DNA of 64,000 nt from Alviniconcha marisindica (taxonomy: Eukaryota; Mollusca; Gastropoda; Provannidae), in NCBI GenBank assembly GCA_018857735.1, contig JABMCL010002073.1:2712501-2776500 (forward strand), in the 5' to 3' direction. The notes under the pieces were generated by a model. It searched no databases. It was not told where the DNA came from and was given only the letters and a program-made list of their open reading frames with translations. This document shows, piece after piece, positions 11,770 through 45,758 of the stretch. Both the position numbers and the translations under genes were made by a program. Each line of letters starts with the position of its first letter. The stretch's first letter is position 1.

Positions 11770-12012
11770 GAGGTGGGGAAAGAGGGATATTATATACCTA
11801 TCGCTACACTGTCACCACCAGAATGATTCCTGCATTAAGATGGGCAGTGACGAGAGCCATTTTAATGTTTCAGTAGGAAGTGATGGACAAAGTCACAAGA
11901 CAGTGTCCACAAACCACAACCTTTCTGAAGAGAAAGGAGAGCCGAAGCGGTATCGAACCGAGGTCCTTCCGCTTACCAGCCTAACGCCTTACCGCTGGGC
12001 CAAACCGGCTCA
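11770..12012 (-). mobile_element. tRNA-derived SINE, minus strand
   Basis: Read on the minus strand, 12010 to about 11935 resembles a tRNA. Its A box is like TTTGGCCCAGCGG, its B box is GGTTCGATACC, and its ends GAGCCGG and CGGCTC can pair. A unique SINE body of about 170 bp follows towards 11770. A decayed copy of the same head occurs at about 13276-13330, also on the minus strand. Body length and the lack of a tidy anticodon arm favour a SINE over a functional tRNA gene. Confidence 0.6.
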
Positions 12013-12162
12013 CTCTGAAAAAGTGGCTGTGGGCCCGGCTTTAATCTGTACTGTTTAACAAGCAGCTGACGCCATGGTGTCCGTGTGGACGGTATACTTG
12101 TCTGGCTCGGTCTGGTCAGTTTTACGGAACCATTTTGGAAGAACTGTGCAACAGTTAGTCGG

Positions 12163-13264
12163 TCAGGGACTCTTTTAGTGGAGATCAAGTACTGAAGTAT
12201 AGAAGACGAAGTCGTTGAGGGACTCTTTTAGTGGAGATCAAGTATTGAAGTATGGAAGACGAAGTCGTTGAGGGACTCTTTTAGTGGAGATCAAGTATTG
12301 AAGTATAGAAGACGAAGTCGTTGAGGGACTCTTTTAGTGGAGATCAAGTATTGAAGTATAGAAGACGAAGTCGTTGAGGGACTCTTTTAGTGGAGATAAG
12401 TACTGAAGTATGGAAGACGAAGTCGTTGAGGGACTCTTTTAGTGGAGATCAAGTATTGAAGTATGGAAGACGAAGTCGTTGAGGGACTCTTTTAGTGGAG
12501 ATCAGGTATTGAAGTATAGAAGACGAAGTCGTTGAGGTACTCTTTTAGTGGAGATCAAGTATTGAAGTATAGAAGACGAAGTCGTTGAGGGACTGACTCT
12601 TTTAGTGGAGATCAAGTATTGAAGTATAGAAGACGAAGTCGTTGAGGGACTCTTTTAGTGGAGATCAAGTATTGAAGTATGGAAGACGAAGTCGTTGAGG
12701 GACTCTTTTAGTGGAGATCAAGTATTGAAGTATGGAAGACGAAGTCGTTGAGGGACTCTTTTAGTGGAGATCAAGTACTGAAGTATGGAAGACGAAGTCG
12801 TTGAGGGACTCTTTTAGTGGAGATAAGTACTGAAGTATGGAAGACGAAGTCGTTGAGGGACTCTTTTAGTGGAGATCAAGTATTGAAGTATGGAAGACGA
12901 AGTCGTTGAGGGACTCTTTTAGTGGAGATCAAGTACTGAAGTATGGAAGACGAAGTCGTTGAGGGACTCTTTTAGTGGAGATAAGTACTGAAGTATGGAA
13001 GACGAAGTCGTTGAGGGACTCTTTTAGTGGAGATCAAGTACTGAAGTATGGAAGACGAAGTCGTTCAGGGACTCTTTTAGTGGAGATAAGTACTGAAGTA
13101 TAGAAGACGAAGTCGTTGAGGGACTCTTTTAGTGGAGATCAAGTACTGAAGTATAGAAGACGAAGTCGTTGAGGGACTCTTTTAGTGGAGATCAAGTATT
13201 GAAGTATAGAAGACGAAGTCGTTCAGGGACTCTTTTAGTGGAGATCAAGTATTGAAGTATAGCA
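12163..13264. repeat. 53-bp minisatellite, about 20 copies
   Basis: The unit 'GAGGGACTCTTTTAGTGGAG' + 'ATCAAGTATTGAAGTATAGA' + 'AGACGAAGTCGTT' repeats head to tail. Copies differ at a few positions (ATTG/ACTG, ATAGA/ATGGA, ATCAAG/ATAAG). The 1-2-bp shorter variants recur at intervals, suggesting expansion by blocks of units. The array lies between a complete tRNA-like SINE head (ending 12010) and a decayed copy (13276-13330). Confidence 0.97.
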
Positions 13265-13336
13265 GACGGAAACTTTGGAGAGCCGAAGCGGAATCGAAAC
13301 GACATCTGTCTGCTTATCAGCCGCACGATTTGGTTA

Positions 13337-13495
13337 AGTAAAAACACAATTAAGGGGCTTTTTGCCATAATCATAATAAAATATATACAATATTTGTCTT
13401 CATGGAAGCGAACAAACGATTATTTGACTGATAGTTTTTTGTTTTTTGTTTTTTCTCTCTGTCAGCGGTGAGTTATACCAGGGTGAAATACAGGA

Positions 13496-13528
<33 letters not shown>

Positions 13529-14245
13529 ACCCCCCCGCTTCCTGATTACAGCCCTACATTCACAAAAGTAAACATTGCCGATGGCCTACCTGAAAATTTG
13601 ATAATTACCTTTTACAATTAGGTCAAACCGGCTCAAGCGCAAAAATGGCGGCGGCGTGTAGAAATTTTGTCGTCTTCTCCCAAGCCTCGCTTTCGATCTC
13701 GGTGAGCTCGGTGACCTCGCTTCGTCAATATTCTTTGGGAATGGTCCATGGAGCATTCTCAGTTACTGAACTAGGTCATGGCGGGTCACGACATCGAAAG
13801 CGAGGCTGGGATGTGCAAGAACTGCGAGAGCGTGTAGAGATTTTGTCGTCTGCTTTCGACCTCGGCTACTTTGGTGACCTCGCATCATGACTATTCCTTG
13901 GGAATGGTGCCATGATCGAGTTCGAGGGTTTGACAGGAAATGATTGTGTATGATCGTGACTTTATTCCTAATTTTGTGGAGGGAAAAACACAATTAAGGG
14001 GCTATGTGCCATAATAATAATAATAAATTATACACAATATTTGTCTTCATGGATGCGAACAAACGATTGTCTGATTGATAGATTTTGTTGCGTGTTTTTT
14101 TGTTTTGTTTTTCTCTGTCAGCGGTGACTTATACCAGGGTGAAATACAGAATGACACCCACCCCCCACCCCGCTCCCCGATTACTGCCCTACATTCACAA
14201 AAGTAAACATTTCCAATGGTCTACCTGAAAATTTGATAATTCCAG
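13337..14245. repeat. 280-bp direct duplication flanking a foldback segment
   Basis: 13337-13620 and 13985-14245 are about 85-90 percent identical by eye. Both carry 'ACACAATTAAGGGGCT', 'ATTTGTCTTCATGGA', 'TATACCAGGGTGAAATACAG', a poly(C) run and 'CTACCTGAAAATTTGATAAT'. Between them, 'GCCTCGCTTTCGATCTCGG' (about 13684) is mirrored by 'ACATCGAAAGCGAGGCTGG' (about 13790) and partly repeated at about 13848-13915. This looks like a mobile element with long direct flanks, or a local duplication. Confidence 0.7.
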
Positions 14246-14249
14246 CCAT

Positions 14250-14860
14250 ATATGTGTGTGTGTGTGTGTGCGCGCGCGCGCGCGTGCCTGAATGTGCGCG
14301 TGCACGTGCGCGAAGAGATGGCGGTTTATTTGGCAGTTTAGCAGAAACATACGGTGTCTCATGTTCATCCAGCCGCTCTTGAGTTTTGTCCACTGTAGAC
14401 TGCATTTTCAAAGCACAAGACTCGTGCACAGTGACTCCCATCACCAAAACAAACACTTGACCCACCAGCTTGAACCGGTACCTGTCGGGTACGTTACCCG
14501 AGTCAGACATCGCTCTCGTTTTACCCGCACTGGCGTCAGCTCCTAGGTTTCTGAGCTGTGCTCGATCGCTTGATCAGGAACACATTGATGAAGATCCCCC
14601 CACCTCCCCCCCCCCTCCCCCCCCCCCTCCCCAACACACACGCACGCACGCACACACTCACGCACCACACTCCTCCCCCCACCCCCCCACCCCCCTACAC
14701 ACCTCCCCAACACACACACACCTACCTCCCCAAAACACACACACACCTTCCCCCCCCCCCCCCCCTCCCAACACCTCCCCAACACACACACACCTACCTC
14801 CCCAAAACATACACACACACCTCCCCCCCCCCCCCCTCTTACTTTGAGTTGTGCAAACTA
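14250..14860. repeat. Low-complexity (GT/GC) and (C)n-(CA)n tracts
   Basis: 14254-14300 is alternating GT/GC. 14588-14840 is built from 'CCTCCCCAACACACACACAC' and 'CTACCTCCCCAAAACACAC' repeated about three times with poly(C) runs between. The Pro/Thr/His-rich frames through it are not genes. Confidence 0.85.
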
Positions 14861-15713
14861 ATGTGCATTTAATTATTGGATGAAATTTCCGCAGCTGTTT
14901 GTAGAATTATACGGACCCCAGGATGCTTATACAAATGTTCTGTTCACTTGAACCCCGTTTTTGAATCGATAACCAGTGGAAATTACGGCAAATTATTCTG
15001 TGCATTCACTGTGGAATGACTTGAGAGTCAGTGTGTTGTATGTTGTGAGAAAAAATGTATAATTGTCACAGATTTTATTGAAATTATTTTTGGACAATAA
15101 AAACTAATAAAAATAAATAAATGTGTGTGTGTGTGTGTGTTTGTCTGTGCGCGCGTGAGTGCATGCGTTTGGGTGGTGTGTTTGGGTGTACGTACGTGCG
15201 TGCGCGTGCATGTGTGCGTGTGCGTGCGTTCCACTTAGTTTTGTAAACACCAAAGACTTGGAACCCTTATAGTCAAGACAAAGTTATTATAAAAGGAAGA
15301 TGGTAGTTATAATTCGGAACAAAAAAGCAACGGAAAAGAGCGTGCACGCATGCACAGAGTGTGCGTTGCCTTCCACTCAAAGTTTTGTCTCTTGCCAGCA
15401 CAAAACACTGGAAGCCTTAAAAGCCCCCCTGGAAAGAAAAAGGACTCTCGAAAGAGGCGGTGGCGTTTGGTAAAGAGTTCCGTTAGGTCCCGACCGGTGT
15501 ACCAAGTGTTTGTTTCCCACACTCGTCCAAGGTTTCAGCAAACACGTGATTTTGAAAGGTGTGTTTTAAAAGATTATTTGTGAGGGGTTTATTTACAAGG
15601 AAATAAGATGCTTTCAGTCCAGCAGAAGAAAGAAAAAGAAAAGAAAAAAAGAGAAAAAAGAGGGGTTGTCTTTAATAATTGCGGCTTTTTATTACGAGTT
15701 CCACTATCTTTGG
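14861..15713. other. Interval without a supported gene
   Basis: Unique sequence with a short GT/GC microsatellite at 15120-15230. Small open frames on both strands show no domain. Confidence 0.35.
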
Positions 15714-15797
15714 CACACACACGCACACACACACACACAATCACCTTGTTGTGAACAGACATAAAACGTCCACACACACACACACACACACACACAC

Positions 15798-15843
<46 letters not shown>
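15714..15843. repeat. (CA)n microsatellites
   Basis: A short CA tract at 15714-15739 and about 70 bp of nearly pure CA at 15773-15842. Confidence 0.95.
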
Positions 15844-15844
<1 letters not shown>

Positions 15845-17290
15845 GATGAGCGAAGAAATAACAGCTGGAGTCAGAAACTCAGTTTATCTTTATTATTGCG
15901 CATAGCAATATTTCTAAAAGTGTCGCACGCACAGACACAGACAAACGGTGCATGTTGGAGACGATAATACAGAAATGAAACACTTCGAAAAAACAACCCC
16001 AAACAAACAAACAAACAAACACACTAACTCCCTCCATTACCAAACATTCCTCCCCAATCAACTAGCAGTCACGTGGGTAACCAACACCATTGTGGCGGGT
16101 AAAATCAGTCCCAGAGCTGCTGTTGTCATGGTTACCAACAGTAACTGCCTCCAGCGGTTCCACATTTACATTGCATACATGTATCACATCAGTGATTCCA
16201 CAGTATCAAATATAGCCAACATTTGCATCAAACTGAACCGTTTACAAATACAGTAGCTCATCCATCCATTAAAATCAAAATCAAAATTTGGTTTTCATTT
16301 TATACAAAGCTCGTCTGTTATTGGTCGTATTGCTCCGTAAAAGAAGCGAGTCCTTGTAATGCATATAATTCAGCCCCAAAATGCAAACAAGGGCTGAAAT
16401 GAAGGGCTTGTTGGGTGGGGGGGTGGGTGGGGGGGGGGGGGGGGGGGGGGGGGGAGAGAGAGAAATCCCATTCAAAGGATACACACGAAGAAAGAAAGCA
16501 AAATGTACTCCAGGAATGAAAACACTCTCTCTCTCTCCCTTTTGCAAGTACTGAACCACATTACACAAGCTTTAAGATTATACGGTTTTACCGTTGTGCG
16601 ACTTTTACCGTAGTCACTATGGTGACGGCAAAGATCTCGGCAGTAGTGTGACGTAGAGAACACCACGAGTCTACAAGGCTGGCAGTCCCTTTCGGCACAT
16701 GTGCTACACCAAGCTGATCAAGGTGGAGAGATACAAACAAACAAATAAACAACAGCCAAACTCTTTGACCTTCCGCTCCCAAAGAAACCCTCTCTGGGCT
16801 CCTTGAAATCCAACTAAAAACTTTTTTTCTCCAAAAACAATAGGCCCATCATGTTTCTCCCTTTCGCGCTGCACCCCCCCCCCGTTCTCAATCTGTTTAA
16901 AGTTAGGGTTGTAAATTGTGTATATAGAGTATACCTGTGTGCGTGGGCATGTGGGGTGCATAGAACGGTCGAGGCGGCGAAAATAAAATTGCGCCGTATA
17001 AATATTTTGATTAGAATTTAAAAAAAAAAAATTCAAAAAAATCTATATATCTATCAAATCTGTCGGTTTGGGGAAGGTGCCCAAATGTGTTCGTTCGGAG
17101 TAGGCACAAACGGTAACCACTCTGACCGCGTACCACCAAATGGAGGCGTGGAATTCTAGAACTATGGCCCAAACCAGAAAGAAGGCACAAGACAGTAGGT
17201 GTTGGACGGCGAGTGGCGGTGCTCACACCAAGAGCGCCTTTGTTCCCTGTTGGATGCAGGCACATCAAACCTGGACTCGTATTAACTGCT
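15844..17290. other. Interval with poly(G), no supported gene
   Basis: A poly(G) tract of about 35 nt lies at about 16420-16454. Minus-strand AATAAA-like signals (TTTATT on +) occur near 15888, but no gene could be attached to them. The interval could hold distal 3' UTR of KATNB1, though that lies 6 kb away. Confidence 0.35.
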
Positions 17291-17294
17291 GTGC

Positions 17295-18090
17295 AGAGTT
17301 CAGGAGCTGTGTGAAAGTGGAGGTGGCCGTCCTGGGCTTTCCGTCCTAATGAGCCTTGCGGTTTCTGTGGACGTAAAGCAACACTGAACCGTGCTTCGGC
17401 ACTGGTCACAGTTTGTCCCTAATATGTCAACCGACATCCGAGGACATGAAGCTCTACATCATCATCATCATCTAACAGCTGTTCAGTGTCATAGTTCAGG
17501 AGCTGTGGAGAGTCGAGGTGGCCGTCCTGAGCTGTCCGTCCTAACGAGCCTTCTGGTTTCCGTGGACGTAAAGAATTATTGAACCGTGCTTCGGCACTGG
17601 TCACAACTTGTCCCTAATATGTCAGTTGACATCTGAGGACATTAAGCATCACTTCATCATCATCTGTTCAGTGTCCGTGAACGAGGTGGTCGCTTTCACT
17701 TGACCGCGGACTCTTGCCCTATGTTCTGTGGTTGTCCAGTCTTATGTCCGTTGCTGAAAACCATAACTCTTGCCCTGTTTATCGTGGGTTGTCCAGTCTT
17801 ATGTCCGTTGCTGAAAACCATAACTCTTGCCCTGTTTATCGTGGGTTGTCCAGTCTCATGCCCCAGTCTCATGCGCTCCACCGAGTAAAGCCTTAATTGC
17901 TGCCCCATTTGTCACATAGTTCAGGAGCTGTGTGAGAGTCGAGGTGGACGTCCTGGACTGTCCGTCCTAACGAGCCTTCTGGTTTCCGTGGACGTAAAGA
18001 TTTATTGCACCGTGCTTCGGCATTGGTCACAACTTGTCCCTAATATGTCAACTGACATCTGAGGACATAAAGCATCACTTCATCATCACC
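17295..18090 (+). repeat. Three forward R1 copies plus a 67-bp tandem triplication
   Basis: R1 copies lie at about 17298-17472, 17492-17665 and 17914-18085. Each runs from 'TTCAGGAGCTGTG' through 'GGACGTAAAG', 'CGTGCTTCGGCA' and 'AATATGTCA' to a tail of repeated TCA. Between copies 2 and 3, a unit containing 'CTTATGTCCGTTGCTGAAAA' and 'CCATAACTCTTGCCCTGTTT' is repeated two to three times (17715-17870). These are the clearest complete R1 copies and define its orientation. Confidence 0.88.
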
Positions 18091-19020
18091 ATTTGTCACA
18101 GTTGTCCGGTCTTATGACACTAACGCTTCGTTGCTTTTAAGGAGACATTAATGGGCACACCGGCTCGTCACATCTGGTCAAAAGGCGTTCACCCTTCTCC
18201 TTGGGTATGCATTCTGAGTCCTTGGGTATGCATTCTGAGTCTCTGTCGTTAAAGCAAATATTGGACAGTTATCAAAGTAACTTTATACACGAGAATGACA
18301 TAATTTCTGACATGAACTTACGGATTCGAAACACCCCCACCAACACAAAGAACCCATGCCTTATACACACTTAGTACTCTCCTGAGACAAAAACAAACAG
18401 ACCTTGCTTACAAAAATGCCAATATTTTTTAAAGGTATTATTAATTTGTTGGAGCAGCTGAAATTAACCCAAGAAGATGCATATATAAAATACAGTGGCA
18501 AACAAATTTCTTCTTTAAAAAAAATCCTAAAAATCATACTCTTTTTTCCAAGGTGCACCAGCGGTTTGATTACTTTTCTTCTTTTTTTGCATTTTTTCTG
18601 CACTTTTTCCGTCTTTTTCACGCATCACGCTCAACGGCTCTTACAGTATGTAAATGTGATATCCAATCTGTCGCCATCATCACTCCAAGCGTGGTCACTC
18701 CTAAATGCGTCTGTTGGGCGTCTGGCGTATCGTGACAAAGACGGGAAAGAACTGCACACGCGAGGCACTCAAAAAATTCCCCTTCACACACAGAAGCCTT
18801 TCGCTGCTGACAATAAACTCGCATATATAAAATACATCTGTGGAAAAACTAGAAGGAGAAAGCATCCCCGACCATCAACAAATTGACTGCTGGAAAGGAG
18901 GGTGGAGGGGAGGGGGGGGGGGGGGGGGGGGGGGCAACCAAATGTAAGAAATGCCATTAAGCGATCATTCACTTTGTCAACCCAACTTTTTCTTTAGTTT
19001 CAAGCCAGCTAAGGCCGTTT
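18091..19020. other. Interval with poly(G), no supported gene
   Basis: A 160-codon open frame on + (18404-18886) has no recognisable domain. A poly(G) run of about 26 nt lies at 18908-18934. A 17-bp direct repeat 'CCTTGGGTATGCATTCTGAG' occurs near 18200-18240. Confidence 0.35.
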
Positions 19021-19021
19021 A

Positions 19022-19535
19022 GAATTCCACAGTTAACTGTCAACCACACAGGGTCACCTCGGGACGGTGAATTCCACAGTTAACTGTCAACCACAGGGTC
19101 ACCTCGGGACGGTGAATTCCACAGCTGTCAACCACACAGGGTCACCTCGGGACGGTGAATTCCACAGCTAACTGTCAACCACACAGGGTCACCTCGGGAC
19201 GGTGAATTCCACAGTTAACTGTCAACCACAGGGTCACCTCGGGACGGTGAATTCCACAGGCTAACTGTCAACCACACAGGGTCACCTCGGGACGGTGAAT
19301 TCCACAGCTGTCAACCACACAGGGTCACCTCGGGACGGTGAATTCCACAGTTAACTGTCAACCACAGGGTCACCTCGGGACGGTGAATTCCACAGCTAAC
19401 TGTCAACCACACAGGGTCACCTCGGGACGGTGAATTCCACAGTTAACTGTCAACCACAGGGTCACCTCGGGACGGTGAATTCCACAGCTAACTGTCAACC
19501 ACACAGGGTCACCTCAGGACGATGAATTACACAGG
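19022..19535. repeat. 41-47-bp minisatellite, 11 copies with length variants
   Basis: The unit is 'GAATTCCACAGTTAACTGTC' + 'AACCACACAGGGTCACCTCG' + 'GGACGGT'. Three or four length classes (TTAACTG or GCTAACTG or GCTG, and CCACACAGG or CCACAGG) alternate in a partly periodic order, suggesting higher-order duplication. The last unit is diverged. The block also contains the palindrome GTTAAC. Confidence 0.96.
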
Positions 19536-20784
19536 ATATTTAAAAAAATTGGACCCAATTACCAATAACAAATACCACACTTTACAAAACTGACAACTAC
19601 CCACATGGACTACTAATCATTTGCATTCAGTTTGTAAGAACCACAGTAGAGGAAATATCACATGCTGTTGCGTATTTCTGGACACATGTAATTCGGACGT
19701 ATGCATTGTAATTATTGTGAAATAAGAGCAGTTATCCAAGATCATGAGAGCTTTTCTTTCCCAAACCTGCTAAAATGAAAAATGTCACGTTCAGTCCAAT
19801 CTGACTTCCAACTCCAAGCTGTGAGTGGAAAGCGAATGTTGTGGAAAAAGGATGGGCCAGTACACAAAGCAATGACAGGCTGACACAAACAGTACATGTG
19901 CCACACAAAGTCACATAAAATGCATTCTCTTAAAAAACACAATGCATACATCATGATGAATGAGACATATTGACCTTTGATACCCCTTCCAGTGACACCG
20001 TTTCATACTGTGTACTCTGCACATCACATATCTCGCTATGTGCGTAACAAGGATATATACTTGATACAGTTTCAGTACTTTGTCCTCACTATGATATTCA
20101 GAACTATATTAACTCTCCCCCACACCTTTAAAAAAAAAAAAAAAAATCCTTTATGTGTTGCCTATTTCAGTGCACCAATTTAATATTGCCTTTATTATTT
20201 ACTCAAAACATACACTATATGATTTATGGTATCCTGAGTAGAGAAATCTATGTCACAACTTGTACATTCATGTTCTCATACACCACACACACACAAAGAT
20301 TACATTCATGAATGCAGGTGAAACTATTATATTGCTTCATAAAACAAATTACCAAGCAGCAGTTTATGAAGTAAATACAGTGGTGAAGAAACGATATGTT
20401 CTTGTGACTCAACCAACACTGGTTAGAAGTGGACGCAATTTATTTGACGAAAAGACAAATTGCCAAGGCAAAGAAGCACTCTTACTGTCGTATACATATT
20501 TATTTGTTTCTCTGACATTGGAAGTGTCTGCAAGGTAAGCTGCTTAGATCATAGAAGAAAAGATCACCAGAAAAGTAAAAGGTTGTTGGCATAACCTCTG
20601 GAATGATAAACAGATCTATTCTCATACATGGACAAGCTCACTGACAAAAAAATTACAAGACAATGAAGTGGAGTGGGGAAAAGGCAGCATTAAACTAATT
20701 AAAGATTTTTGGACATGCACATTTTTCAACTTGTATTTCACATTACAAGAAGCTGTGCAAAGTGGAAAAAAACACATGAGTCAG
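19536..20784. other. Unique AT-rich interval
   Basis: No recognisable exon. It contains poly(A) at about 20130-20146 and scattered TTTATT motifs that could be minus-strand polyadenylation signals. Confidence 0.35.
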
Positions 20785-20915
<131 letters not shown>

Positions 20916-21900
20916 AAGAAAAAAGAGTTGCACTCCTCTTTTCCCAGGAAAATCTCAGACAGAGCTCAAGCAAGCCAGATCTCAACAGGAATACATGTTT
21001 ACAAAAGCAATAATGCAATGAGAACAACAAACTCGATATTTTTCTCTCTCTCCATTTTCTGTTCAAAATGCATTGTAAAAATTAAAATTTGCTCGCCAAC
21101 CACCAATGGGGGCGGGAGTGGGGTGGGGCATAACACACAAACCAATCCTGTCCAATCAGCAGTGACACACTTGGTACTGGAAAGCATGGAATTCACACCT
21201 TCGCACATTGCAAATGTTTTGCTACAACTGACTTCACCTATAATTAAATAGCGGACGCAAGCTTCGGATAGACATGTAGAAATTTCCTTGCAGCTGTAAG
21301 GTACACATAATAGCACTTAGCAGGCACACGCTTTGTAAGGCCTGTACAGATAGTTTTTGTCATTGTATAGGTACACAAAATGTTTCTTTACCATCAGTTT
21401 GATCATTTTGGTGTGTTGTTATGATGACCAGAGCACAGAGAAGTATGGCGGGGAAAAAAGCCCCCTCTCCTATCCCATTCCAGCAAAATACATATTCTCT
21501 AAGATACCCTATAAAGCAAATAGGCTATTCATTTGAATAAGTATGCATAGAATAAATCTCAAAGAATAAATTATTAAATATGCCAATTATAACACAGTAA
21601 AAGAAGACCCCACTAAATGTGCATACCTGGTAAAAAAAAAAAAAAAATCATAGTGACGGTCCGGTGGAACAATCAATGATGGCAACGTCCATAAAATGAA
21701 CTTAAGACACCCGCAGAATCGAAACATCCTTACTGAAATGAAGTCTCGGTTGACTCCCTCTCCTCTCTTTAGTCCGCACCCAGCACCTTCAAATAATTGT
21801 GGGCAAATGTATCTCTCTCTCTCTCTTTCACACATGCATGCACGCGCACACAAAGCCTTGGTCTCCAGCAAAGGCCCCGGGAACCATTTGATTACGCACA
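20916..21900. other. Interval without a supported gene
   Basis: Unique sequence with small frames only and a short (CT)n run near 21813. Nothing recognised. Confidence 0.35.
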
Positions 21901-22695
21901 CACTTTCAGCAAAACTTTTATTCCATTCAAGTCAGTGAAGTTTCATTCAGTTCAAGCATCCATGAAAGAAAACAAGCGTCGTGCACACGCAGGATCTCCG
22001 AGTCCTTGGAAAGCGCCCCAGTACCCATCTCCACGTATATATGCGTGAGAAGAATTCCGGTCTCCACAAGTCCGAAGAAAGCCAGTCATGGAAAAGGTGA
22101 AATGGGGCAAATCTGTGAAATCCTCGGCGATGTAAAACATCAGGCGGTGCCCAGAGACACTGTGAAAGTTGTGTCCATCTCTGAGAAATAGTCACCCCGC
22201 TGTTGATCATGTTGGGCAGTGTTTGTTCTCACTGGCTTCATTCATTTCACCCCTAAACAGCTAACCCAGTGAATGCACAATGCTTCCACATGTTCAAACG
22301 ACGGAGCTGGCGCCACTCACTTCCTCCATGCATCCTGTACACAGTAAACCTACAACTGGCACGAAGAGGCTTTTTCTCTATTCCCACGTTGCGACAAAGA
22401 CCCAAACTCTCAAACTGTAGTGAAAAACCAACAACATCCAGACACCTCGGTGTCGCTAAAAAAGAAGAAAAGAAGTGAGCCACACGGTGAACAACAGGCA
22501 GTATACACAGGCTTCTGTCACCATCTGTGAAACCTGTCCGCAGTTTCGCCACCACTACATGCGGATTCAAAATAATGCCATCAGTTTTCCTTTTCTTTTG
22601 GTATCCTGGCCAGCAGAGGAGTGCACAGAAGCACAAAGCTTGCACGTCCATCGGCAATTCCCACAAGTCCACAACGCACAAACGTTAGAGTGGGA

Positions 22696-22726
<31 letters not shown>

Positions 22727-23015
22727 AGTCAAGGAAACAAAAGCACGTGTTGCCAACGTTTGCCACCACTGACACAGCATCCCAATGTTTGTCCCCACTG
22801 ACAACACAGCATCACGACGTGGCTACTTTCTTCCTCCATCATCACCAAAGAGTTCACAGACAGATTGACGTTTCTCTCATCCCCTCCCTCTCCGTCTTTC
22901 CTGCTTCACAACCAGGAAGAAAGAAACAAATGGGAGCGGGGACAATGCTGACCGCCAGAGTCAGCAGCGCTGCCAATGAGGTGCAGCAGCAGCAGCGGCT
23001 GGGGACTGTGCGGCG
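21901..23015 (-). other. Probable 3' UTR and downstream flank of KATNB1
   Basis: This lies immediately downstream of the KATNB1 stop (TAG at 23018-23016, minus strand). A minus-strand AATAAA (TTTATT on +) at about 21917-21922 is a plausible polyadenylation signal and would give a 3' UTR of about 1.1 kb. A poly(G) run lies at 22706-22727. The polyadenylation site is inference, since other TTTATT motifs occur further left. Confidence 0.45.
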
Positions 23016-44901
<21,886 letters not shown>

Positions 44902-45145
44902 GTTATCAAAGATTGTCAGAAGGTATCACAGTTCTATAATCTATACATCACGGTACCGGTTTCTAATTATGGACGGATAATCCTTTGAAAAGTCTCGATT
45001 TTGTTTAACATCTCCATTCCATGACTCAAGGCACTGTGAAGTATGGAGTAACCAAGCGAACTAACAACATTTTTCATTGGATCATTTCACTAAACCTATC
45101 CAATAAGAAGGGATCTTTTACTACTTTCGGAAGTGTAATTTGAGC
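44902..45145. promoter_or_regulatory. Bidirectional promoter between KATNB1 and the UPF0598 gene
   Basis: Only 244 bp separate the two divergent start codons. The interval has an inverted pair of CCAAT boxes (ATTGG at 45076-45080 and CCAAT at 45100-45104) and an ETS/GABP-type CGGAAGTG at 45128-45135. There is no TATA box in a convincing position. NF-Y and ETS sites are typical of divergent housekeeping promoters in animals. Factor binding is inference, but the geometry is seen directly. Part of the interval must also be 5' UTR. Confidence 0.65.
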
Positions 45146-45698
45146 ATGCGCAACTGGACTTTGGGTACAAAAACAACGATGGTTTGTCGACTGCTGCAAA
45201 AGTTTTGCAAATTTTCGGCAATCAAAAGAGAGAGTTTGAACCAACATATATATAATCGTTGCGTTCACTATGTACAAGGCCAGTCGCCAGAGCCAAGAAT
45301 ACGAGAATATTTCTACTATATTGACCATCAGGGACAGGTAGCCTTTTTGTGAAAAAGTTGTGTTTACAATCAAAGGTTCGTGTGCATGGTCTGTTCAGTT
45401 ATATGTTCAGCAGAACATTTTATAAAGTTTGATGAATGGGGTAAAAATAGGAAGAAAGAATAGAAACAGCAGGTGCATGGGGTATAAGGCTACGTGTCCC
45501 TACAGATCTACTCCCTTCTTCGGTTGAGGGAGCCGATTTCATCAACGGCAGACAAGTCAGCTGGCGCTCGAAAGACGTCACACAATTTAAACACAGCAAC
45601 AAATACCTTAGTCGCTTACCTCTCGCCTGGCATGCAAGTAAATACAAGGTACATAAACTCTACCAGAGGTACATGCTCAAAAAAGGATAACCCCCAGT

Positions 45699-45758
<60 letters not shown>

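Noticed and set aside
12163..13264. CRISPR-like periodicity
   Set aside because: Units are contiguous 53-bp head-to-tail copies with no unique spacers, so this is a minisatellite in a eukaryotic genome.
18404..18886. 160-codon + strand frame
   Set aside because: Phe/Lys-rich with no domain and contains a T-rich run; likely a chance open frame.
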